From the NCBI RefSeq assembly GCF_000003815.2, contig NC_049982.1:1624001-1688000 (forward strand): 64,000 nucleotides of DNA, given 5' to 3'. Each line of letters begins with the position of its first letter. Position 1 is the first letter of the stretch. A program made the position numbers and the translations under genes. Shown piece by piece: positions 11,000 to 21,500 of this stretch. The notes under the pieces are model-generated. The model saw only the letters and a program-made list of their open reading frames with translations. It was not told the origin of the DNA and did no database searches. The stretch comes from Branchiostoma floridae (Eukaryota > Chordata > Leptocardii > Amphioxiformes > Branchiostomatidae).

Positions 11000-12390
11000 A
11001 TTGTATCATTGTACAACATAGAAATTCATAGATTTATTCTTATTTGTTAACAGCACGGGTTGCTTTGTCGGATAATTTGGTTGACAGGAAACAAACATAA
11101 AGGGTCATAAAGTGGCAAAGTTGACAAAAATCTGTCGTTTTTCAGGAAGGAGGTTAGTCCTGTAGTGTGTGACTAGCTGATTTTTAATGATGAGACCCCC
11201 TCCCCCCTACACACACACAGATTTAAAACAAACTGCCATATAAGTACAGTGTACATACTATACAACACATCAAGGAGGTTACCTCCTTGAACACATCGAC
11301 GTAGTGTCTGCTAGGAGATTACATAAACACCGTAACAAACCTCACAAATCAAACGCCTATAAATAAACCAATGTACACGGTTCCCAACGTACCCACATCG
11401 CCAAAAATAGCTGCGACGCCTTACCCTGGTTCTTTAGAAAACCAATCCTTCACGAGATGTACTGTAACAGCGACGATTTGTTGATTTAAACGCGAAACAT
11501 TTCCGTTTATAAGATCGCGTCGTCGTCGTCATTTCAGCCATGTTGTGATGACGTCATCTTTGACCTGTAACCCTTAACAAGGCCTGATTATACGTATGCG
11601 TCGCAGTATTTCCGCCTGCCGAATATAGCCATTTTAGCCTTTACATAACTTTCTGCAGCATGTAAACAGAAAAACTCGTACAAAAAGGCTTGTATTCAGA
11701 CGGAAAATAATGTTGCACCTTTTATGCATATAGCTGTATGGGAGTAAAATGAATTTAAGACATTTCTTCTTCTATTCCGCTCAGGTTAAGTAAACAAATG
11801 CATTTCTTTTTCAATTTCAACATTGGCCTTTCAAAATTATCTAATTGTGTACTTTGGGCTTGTAGAGGTTGTCGTTTTATGCAATATGTCTACAATAGTA
11901 CATTTTGTACGTTTGACTTGCACACAATATAGTCTTACTTCAGTCGACTCAATCAAAATCCTGACTACCTAATTTTTTTGGCAAGGGACATAAAATTTTC
12001 CATTTCACATGTGAGTGAATAAAGTTTCCTCGTGCGAGTCAGATCCGGCAAGAAGGATGGAGAGCTGAAACGGATAGTATGCTACGCGATATATGCGCTA
12101 CGTGGCCAAAACGTTTGAAATTACCAGTGAGCGGTGTTTCTACTTGTATTTGTTGCCACTTTTTACGCCTTGAGGCAGTTCGGGGGTGCGAAGTGTAGTA
12201 AGTAGGCGGGAAAACAAATCAGAAGTTCAGAAGTGACCTTTACATAACTCGCGCGGCGACCGCACAAGAATGTTTCCCGGAACACCACCACTCTCCCAAG
12301 AACCCGGGAATATTCATTTAACTTATTTATAGTAATGTGCAACGGACACAGTGTTGCCGTATCCATATATTATGTATATATGTATGTATG
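11000..12390. other. Non-coding stretch between two divergent genes
   Basis: It lies between the CARD gene (minus) and the type II membrane protein gene (plus). It contains one palindromic CRE-like site and no supported coding region. It probably holds both promoters. Confidence 0.45.
11549..11556. promoter_or_regulatory. CRE-like palindrome TGACGTCA
   Basis: Perfect CREB/ATF consensus within GATGACGTCATC, about 660 bp upstream of the CARD start codon in a CpG-containing stretch. Whether it acts in that promoter is inference. Confidence 0.4.
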
Positions 12391-12395
12391 TACTG

Positions 12396-12404
12396 GTATA
12401 TAAG
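12396..12404 (+). promoter_or_regulatory. TATA box of the type II membrane protein gene
   Basis: GTATATAAG about 150 bp upstream of the first ATG (12553). A transcription start near 12425-12435 would give a short 5' UTR. Confidence 0.5.
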
Positions 12405-12552
12405 CATGAGCCATTAGACCTGTAGTGTCTAGCAGAGCGAGCACTGCAGTGGTTTACAAAAACATACAGAAAGCAGGTGCCATCAAAAAAGCACGCAGTC
12501 GGTCAAACTTCGCTGTCTTGTGTCATTTGGAGCTCCTACTCACGGGGTAGCC

Positions 12553-12589
12553 ATGCGGAGACTGTCGGTACAGACAGGTCAGGAGCAAG
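12553..12589 (+). CDS. Exon 1, start codon exon
   Basis: ATG in CCATGCGG context; MRRLSVQTGQEQ then donor CAAG|GTAAGG in phase 1. Chosen because it is the first ATG after the TATA box whose donor phase matches the next exon. Confidence 0.6.
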
Positions 12590-15500
12590 GTAAGGTAGAG
12601 ATAGGCCCGTAAGGAGTCATGTGTGGCGTGACTGGTAAAGTGTTGGGCTCGGAATCTAGAGGTCCCGAGTTTGATACTCGCCGTGCCTCCGACGATGTGC
12701 CCTTGGGAAAGGCACTTTACACGACCTTCCTCACTTCACCCATGTGTAAAAATGGGTACCTGACGTAGGTCGGGAAGGTAAATTTACCTACTACATTTAC
12801 CTTATGTCTTTACTTTGTACGTGGCGCGTTTAAGATAAATTAATAACTTTAGTACAGTGCCACACAACATTGTTTCTATCTATCTCTAAGCAAATTAAAA
12901 GAAAAGGGGCATTGATATTGTTGCTTTGTTTGTTTGCGTTTACTGAGCAAGACATCAAGCTTGAAATACGCAGCTAGTACACGTATGAATATAGGAATTT
13001 CTGGAATCTTTATGTTTGTTTTTTCCCCTGAGTCAGCTTACAGATGTGCCCTATGTGGCAGAGACTGTCAATTCCGTATAGGACTGTTTAGCCACAGTCG
13101 ATGCTGCAGGGCTGATGTCAATTAGGATTTTACCATGGTCAATATTGACCGAAGGAGGCCATATATTGTAAATACAGAAACTTGCACGGTGGTTTAATGT
13201 TCGCGGTTTTCGCGGTGGCCGCTTCACCGCGAACTTAAAACCACCGCGAACATGTTTACATCTCAGTAAGAAACTATGTAGTGCAAGGTGCTACCGCGAA
13301 ATTAAAACCAAAGCGAAAAGTCCTTTTCCCCGCTACCTCGAAATTAAATCCCAGCGAACTTAAATACATTTTCAGTATACTGCGACAGTGAACATGTAGT
13401 TCCGAGAACAAGTTAAATCTTCTCAGACCGTGAAAGTTTGGTACCGAGAAGACAAAGTGAATTACAGTATTTGTATTTTCCCCTGACGCTCCGCAGGTGA
13501 GGACCCGGCGTACGTGACGCCGAACGACGCGCACCAAGAACCGGTTTACGTCAACCCGGCAGGTGATCTGGACATAGATAACGTCATCTACGAACCTGGA
13601 GCAGGTGAGGCTTATTTTCCCTTATTTACTATATGCATGACGTAGATCAAACAGAAAGTTTCTGCACTTCCATGCCATTATTTTCGTCTTTATCTTATTG
13701 AAATCGCAACAAAGAGGGTATCCCAGGCAACAATGCTAATGTTGGCTTCTATCGAACATATATACATGTAACTTTACATTATACAGTGCAGCATTTACAT
13801 GGAATAAGTCAGTAATAGTTTTTTGTGCGAAAGCAAAATAACGTTAAAATTTATTTTCTCTTAATCAATTATGAAATAATTTGATTTGAGGAACTCAAAA
13901 ATCATTTTACTTTATCTACAGGCTTCATATATATTTCTTACTATAGAGAAACATCATTTGTTATGTTAGATTAGTATACTGTTGTATACTGTTGTAGATA
14001 GTTTGTAGTTGTTAATAATACATGTTACTTGCCATACATTGTACCTGTTGCAATTGTTATGCAATAAACTTGACTTGACTTACCGAGGAGGTATGCACAG
14101 CCAAAATCATTAATGAGCGCACGGACTTCGGTCATAAGATTAGATCAGTGTGGCTTTAGTTTGCTTAGAATATCAGGATTATTTACTCTAATTTCCAACC
14201 GGCTTCAGAAGACTTCCCTGAATACCTGACTCTGAGAGGAGATGCAGATGATGCGGCAAAGTTCCAACAAAGAATGAACACAGGTACGTTTTAGTGGCCT
14301 CCCTAAGTAAAACACTTCATATTGGTACTCAAAATGGATAGATAAACTACTTTAATTCTAGACCTTACATCTCACGACAAAGAATACTTTGCTAAGGTTT
14401 ATTTGCAGTTTTCACCCGTCTGAGGAAAAAGGCTAAGTACATGGCACCGAAATTTGGCGGCGCATTCTGTACGAAGCCAACAACTATAAGCTTGTTTGTA
14501 AGTTTCTTCAAAGCACTGCCTATACGAATAATCAAGAACGAATATCATCGTTTTCATCACAAATAAAAAAGCGTTTTCTGTCGCTTCCTCTCTTTACGTA
14601 CAAAAAAAGTTCCATGTATCCGCCTAAGTTACCGTCGTTTCCTTTTCAGTTTTTTTTTATTCAACCATGTCCCTTTGAAAATTGATTCAGTGGTCACATA
14701 TACATATACACATATGCGTAACGCTCCAATAAAAAAAAAATAAATTGAGTTTATTGAGATAGCTCAGATTGAGCTATTCGCCTAGGGTTCATACAAATAA
14801 AAAGGCACACAGTATATACAAATAAATTAACAGATACAATAGCATCCACTCAAAACAGATCAGACTTACATATGAATTGATACATAAAGTCTAAAATCAC
14901 GAGTGAGGTAAGAGGGCACATGTTATATACTCTAAAACATTACAATCCGTAAAATTGGTCTATCATCCTCGTAAACATCATCGAAATCAATAGATAGATG
15001 GCTAAACCACCCTCCGTCCCGCCCATCCCAGGTGACGAGCCGCGGTACATGGCCCTGAAGCCGGATGCTGCAGGAGGGATGAAGCCCGTCCGTGTAGGTG
15101 GAGAAGGTAAGGCGGCGTCTTTTCCAGTACAATGCACGATGTTTGTCATGCTTTTGATATCAAATATGCCTGGTTTGTTTTTACAACAACCCGCATCCTA
15201 TTCATGTTAAAAGCCTTAACACATCAGCTACACTATAATGCTACATTAAAAAGGCTCTAAATGGTTACCCCTAACGACCTGACGTAACTGTGTAGGTCCA
15301 GCCATGATGAGTGCCGCTGCCTGTCTACAACGTTAACATCGAAAACATTGAACCAAAGCCAAAAATCTGACTTCCAATTCCCCAAGTATTCCGTTACACC
15401 ATTCTCGCCTGAAATCCTTTCAAGCTGGCACCTAATACTAGTATTCTGTGACAAAACGGCAGACAGACACTTTGACAAACAAACACACAGATTAACTGGA

Positions 15501-18500
15501 TTCCATGTAACCGCTGCAGGTTCGGAGCAGCCCCGGGTCAAAGAAGATGTTCTTGGTGCAGATGATTCTGGGGTAACCAATCGCCTGCATGACCGTATTA
15601 CGGGTAAGCTGTTTAATCCATTTAGCACTCGATTGGCCTTTTGTAAAGAGGCCACGGAATTCTACCCCAATCTCTCCACTTTTACAGACAGAAAAAATCT
15701 ACCCTCCCCCTTACATCATCGAACCCACACATAACAGAAAAGGTGGGATTATTCGTCTTCCGCTGTCTCAGAAAAAGATGCCAAACCCAGCAGGTTACAT
15801 TTTTGCGTTCGACTTTAGACTAGAGTAGCTGCTTACGATACTGGTTGCCATTTTTTGTCACTTACAATTAGCCCTCAGGCAATAATTTGCACTTTTGAAC
15901 TTTACATCAATACTTATTCATTGTCTATGGCCAGCATAACTTAAGAAGCTTTGGGTGGATCCTGGTGATTTTTGATAGGTCGTTACGGGTCGTAAAAAGA
16001 AAGGTCAAGTTTGATGATTTGGCACCCTAGGGACTTTCTAAGTCAATGCAGCAGAAATTGTAGATGTAACACATGTATCTGTTGTTCATATTGATATTAT
16101 CTTATTATTATCAGGCGTAGCCTTAAATTATGCCAGAAAGAAAATGTTTCTTGCCGCGTCACAATCGGACGAGCCCCAGCCGTTTCGATACGTGCAGTGT
16201 GTTCTTTCACGTGTCCGAGGTGGGACTTTTTCCTTTTTTGGCAATAAGAGAATTCAGTCGAGTTATTATGCTTTGAGTGGACAACAAATATTTGGGTTAG
16301 AATAAAAATGCTAATTTCTTGCGGTAGGAAAGGTGAACCCCTAAGTAACATATTAGTCCGGCTCATTCAGGTAGACTGTTTTAATCGAGAAGCATTCTAA
16401 GTTCTGTATACGGTTTTGAAGATTTGATATTTCCTGAATGTACGTACATGTAGTACACTGTGATCGTTAGCTTGACGCCATGAATATGTAGAACAGGTGG
16501 AAGGAAGATTAGTCTGCTGTGCGCTGTGTGTTTTTAACGGTGACATTTGGTCGTCTGGCGCTCCTTGTGATAACCGGCCGTGGGAGGAAATTGGTCTGAC
16601 TTCACGGCCATTCCGTCGGATCCTGTATCTTGTATCTATATATAATCTTAACTTTGACTTTTGAAACTCAGACATGAAGCACGAGAACTACGTGCGTGGG
16701 AAGGGAGGGACAACCGGACAGGCGTCGACATAAAACAACATGATTAGTCTCGCTGGCGACAAACCCCCATTCTGTCCAGACAATTTATGCCCTTAACATA
16801 GTTCACCTTTAGATATAACTTCTGAAGCGAAGTTGGACTTTAATTTCCAACAACAAAAATTTGACTTACCAAAACTTTCAACTGTACATCTGTAGTCTTT
16901 GTCAAGGAAGTAGTCAATTCCAATACAATAGGATCAATTATCTACTGTTTCTGTAAGGGGAATTTAAAAAAAAGTCTTTACATGAAAGCATTACATCTAT
17001 CCTTCAAAAGAGACGGGGGTGCTAAAAAGTACTTTCAGCAAACTATGATCCACTGCTCACCGAGTCACGTGTTCTATCTGCATAACACGACGTCATCGAA
17101 ATGTCAGCTGTATGTAGCTCCTTGGTTGTAAATGAAGTACTTTGCTCTTAAAATGATTTAGTTATATTCACCCACCTTAGGAAGAATATACAGTTTTTAT
17201 CACGTCATCTCCCGACTAAACCCAGACGAATTTTCTTGCTAACTCATGCTAACACTAGCCTCCGTATCAGGCTCTCTGGGGCCTTTTTTCGGCTCATAAT
17301 ACACTTTTGCTGGCCATTTCTATTTGTACTGGGTCGCTGATTGCTGGCCGTCGCTGATTCAACTAGCCTCCGTATCAGGCTCTCTGGGTAATCAGCGACC
17401 CAGGACAAATAGCAATGGCCAGCAAAAGTGAATTATGAGCCGATAAAAGGCCCCAGAGAGTCTGCTGCTGAGTCTATGCTAACACACCGTCTTCGCCTGT
17501 GTCAGACCTGGAGCGAGGCTTCCGCAAACTGTCGCTGACTCTGGGCCTGATGTACCTGGTCAACGTGGCTCTGGTCATCTACATCACAGGTGAGGCTTCT
17601 CACTAACAAGCTTTAATCTTTAATCTACATCACAGGTGAGGCACCGATTTTATATCCATTACAAAGAAGTTGTGTCAACGATGGTGAATTGTTCCGAAAA
17701 TAGATTCATCAGGTTGGTAGAATATATAGGATATATGAGAAGTCTTTTTCCACAACCAGCAGGTATTTACATTGCTTACGTTTCGATGTCTTGACGTGAA
17801 ATGTTCCCGTCAAAATATATTTCACCCTTTCCTAGGGTTGCTCATTGGTATTCAAGGAGTGTACCAACTATAAAGACACTAATTATGACTGGCTGTCTTG
17901 TGACAGCTACTGATAGAAGTGTTCAATTGGTTTTGTGACTTTTGATATTCATCTTTGTATTTCTCATCATTTTCTTCGTGTGAAGTTCCCTAGTCCGCTT
18001 ACACACTTAATGTGCACTTTCACTGAACTTGCGTCAAGCTTGCATTACTGCGGGGCTCGAAAATTACTCAAGGAATTTCAGAGATAAATTCCTACTTTTT
18101 AATGTATTTTTACGTATTACTCAATATCTAAATCATTAAAAAAAACGGACCAAATAACAAAACAGTGACGCAGTGAACGAGCCTCCTAGTGACGCAAGCA
18201 TGACGCAAGTGCGGTGAGAGTGTACCTACAGTAACGTCATCCTCTGCCCGACCAGCCTACCAGCCGGTCCACACCAGCCAACCCGCCCGTCAGCCACCCA
18301 AGGCGGACGACAACCTCACCGCACTGAAGGACGTCGCACCGGTTCCGAACCTCGCTACTGGAGGGTTTGAAGAGTTCAAAGGGATTTGGGAAGCGACTCT
18401 GCCGAACCAGACCGCAAGCGACGCCCGCGGGTCGCCATCTACCCCCAGCAGCCTGACGGGTAGGTATTAAACAGCATAATACAAATTCGTCTCAAATTAT

Positions 18501-21500
18501 CAATTCAATCAATCAGCGTCTGAAAGACATTTACTTTCAATCCTTCCTAAGAGAGATACACAATGACAACAAAGGTGGATCCGCTAAGAACAAACTGAGG
18601 TCCTACAGACTGTTCAAGTCAACCTATAATGTAGAACAATACCTGGATATTGACAATATTCGGCACAGGACGGCCGTCACAAAACTACGAATCAGTTGCC
18701 ATAAATTACACATTGAAACCGGAAGACATAACCGCACTCCTCTAGAACAACGAATATGTAGATACTGCAATCTAGATAAGTTAGAAGACGAACATCATTT
18801 TGTAGTAGAATGTAGTTTGTACAAGAAAGAGAGAGCTGAACTCTACAGACTAATAGAACCCATGTTCCCCCACTTCATACATCTAAGTAATATAGACAAA
18901 TTTATATTCCTTATGAATCTAGACAAACCTTTACTTATAAAGCATATCTGTTCTAACATTTTCAATATCACAAAGAAACGAGAAGAAGCCGAATGCACGC
19001 AGTAGAATACGATTCTTGAGTAGTGTAGATTCATTGTATCATGTAGTATCGTTTGTTGTGACCTGTACTGAACCCAGTGGGTATGTATGTACAATAAAGG
19101 TCTTCATTCATTCATTAAACTACAGTTTCCATCCCTCTCCTCCCACGGCCTTGTACCTCCCCCACTCCCCAGCCAAATTTTACACCTTGTTGTAACACCT
19201 TGTTGTTCAGCTTGACTTTGGCTTAGCTTTGTTTTCTTTGGAATCCAAATTGTCTTCAGTCTGAATTGTCTTACAACCTTTCCTATTGGACATCTGAAAT
19301 TGTCTTCATTCATAGTTAGAGTATAAAAGACCTGTTTCTTCCAGATCTCTTCAGTGTCACTGACGAAGGATAGTGGATTCTATCCGAAACGTTTCAAAAC
19401 CATATCCAGTTGCTTGAGTAACTATTTTTGGCGTATCTTATTACCTGGATGTCTAACCTACATCGACGTACCTTGTTGTAGTAAGGAAATGAATGTAGAT
19501 GGTCTTTGCCAAAGGCACGGGCTCGGTAGCGTGACAGGGTTCGATCCCAGTACCTCTGGGTTCTGGGCCCGACACACCCTGCAGTTATGCCACACGATCC
19601 CACAGACGAGTACATCATTCTCTTCGCCAAGAAGAGTATGAGATTGCTGACTTGGGTCTGTATGTAGGTCAACAGCATATAACTCGAGAAATTGTGGATG
19701 GAACTTTGTGATTTTTGGTAGGTGTGTAGCAGTTGTCGAAAGGAATGCCAAGTTTGAAAACGGTTTACCTGGCGTTTTCCTACGGTACTGCAGCGAGCTT
19801 GGTATGTTTTTTGCGGTTTGTTTTTGGCAGCATAAGTCAAAATCTAGCTGGGCGATTTTCACGAAACTTGGTAGGTGTGTAGCGGTTTTGGAGAGGAAGG
19901 TCAAGCGCGAAAATGGTTTACCTGGTTTTAAAATTGTAAACATGGTGGAAATGCTTAGTCCATAGACAATGCCGCGATAGATCATTCAGTGGATCTTTGT
20001 GTTAGGGCTCGATGCTAAGGTTGATTTTGGATGGTGACGTAAAGCCTGTGGCCCCGTTTATGAGGAGTGTTAGGTGCTAGCAAACCTCAAGCGTCGAACT
20101 TCTGCACGCATTAGCACCTAACACAAGAAAAACGCGCCACCTATATACAAGAAAAAAAAAGCATCAGATACATGTCATTTGTCAAATTTTAGACCCTGGT
20201 TTCCAAACTGCGACGTTCACCACCCTGAATACCACCGGCCGTGCAGGCCCGACCAGCCTGGGCGACCACTACCGCGGACAGGACCACGAGAAGCTGGTGA
20301 CCTTACAGAACGGGATCCAGCTCTTCACCGTGCCTGAGGATGGGAACTACAGCATCAAAGCTGCAGGTACGTGTAAATCTAAACTTTTTTCGTGAAAGGG
20401 CGTCTTCCAAGACCATGAGAAATGTGAGAAACACTGGGCCCGACTACGCCGTGTTTCCGTCAAATTATTGCAGCTCTTTGCTAATGTTTCGCCAATTTTC
20501 CTCTGCAGTGATGCTAAGTGCACCCGCTGGTGATATGTGCAATCTTTAGACCTCGTGCATGATGCAAAGAGTAAAGAAATCAAAACGGTTTTTTGAAACA
20601 AAGAGGCTGCGCCCGGAATGCCACATCCTCAATTTTGGTCCAAGATTAGATACAAGATATCTTCATTGGTAATCGAAGTATTGCTACCAAATTGAAAACA
20701 ATGTACAATGATCAAAATTTACCGAAAAGAGATTTACAGTGCTCGCGCCTGTCGGAGTTAAGTTTGCGTCTTGTTTGTGCGACATTTTTGTACCAACAAT
20801 GTTGGCGGGTAGCGACTTTCGGCAGCGAACTGAAGCGAACAAGGCTGGACTCCAGGCTATACAAATTGAGCCCTATGATTTCATTTCTTTCTCTCTTCTG
20901 TTCTTCTTCTTTGATGTACCCATTATTATCTTTTTCTTCCTTCCTTCTTCTTTTCTCCTTTAACTGCCGGACCTGTCCTCCCTCCAGGTGCGGCAGGAGG
21001 CGTGGACAGTTTGACGGTGAGCGCGTCAGCTCGCGGCCGCGGAGCGGTGATGCAGGGAACCTTCCAGCTCCGGAAAGGTAACGAACATTAAGAGTACAGC
21101 GATAAATAAGAAGTTGAACCCAACAAGTTACAGTTTAGAGTTAGATTAGATTACTTTTAGATAAGAGTAGACTTCTAACGGAGAGAAGGGCCTCCTGCGC
21201 CGGGGACCAGTCCCTGGCACAGGCACTTGGCCCTGGCAGGCAGACATATTCAATACTGTTCCACACCTATTGTTTGTTTGTCCCGTTCATGTTTAATATA
21301 TCAAAGAAGGTTTAGACATTAGAAATTCCTCCAATGATTGTAAAAGCCTCAAATAACTGTAAGAAATTTATCCCATACCACAACTTCTGTATTAGTTAGA
21401 TAAGCGTTAAGTTATAGAACTGTACTTATGTAGATGCCATACTTTGTACCCCGTACAATATAGCCCTCGGGCAAGAATTTGCAATAAACTATTAAACATT

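Noticed and set aside
19394-19985. 148- and 175-residue frames on the minus strand
   Set aside because: They run across a Penelope remnant, a SINE head and a direct repeat, and show no protein motif.
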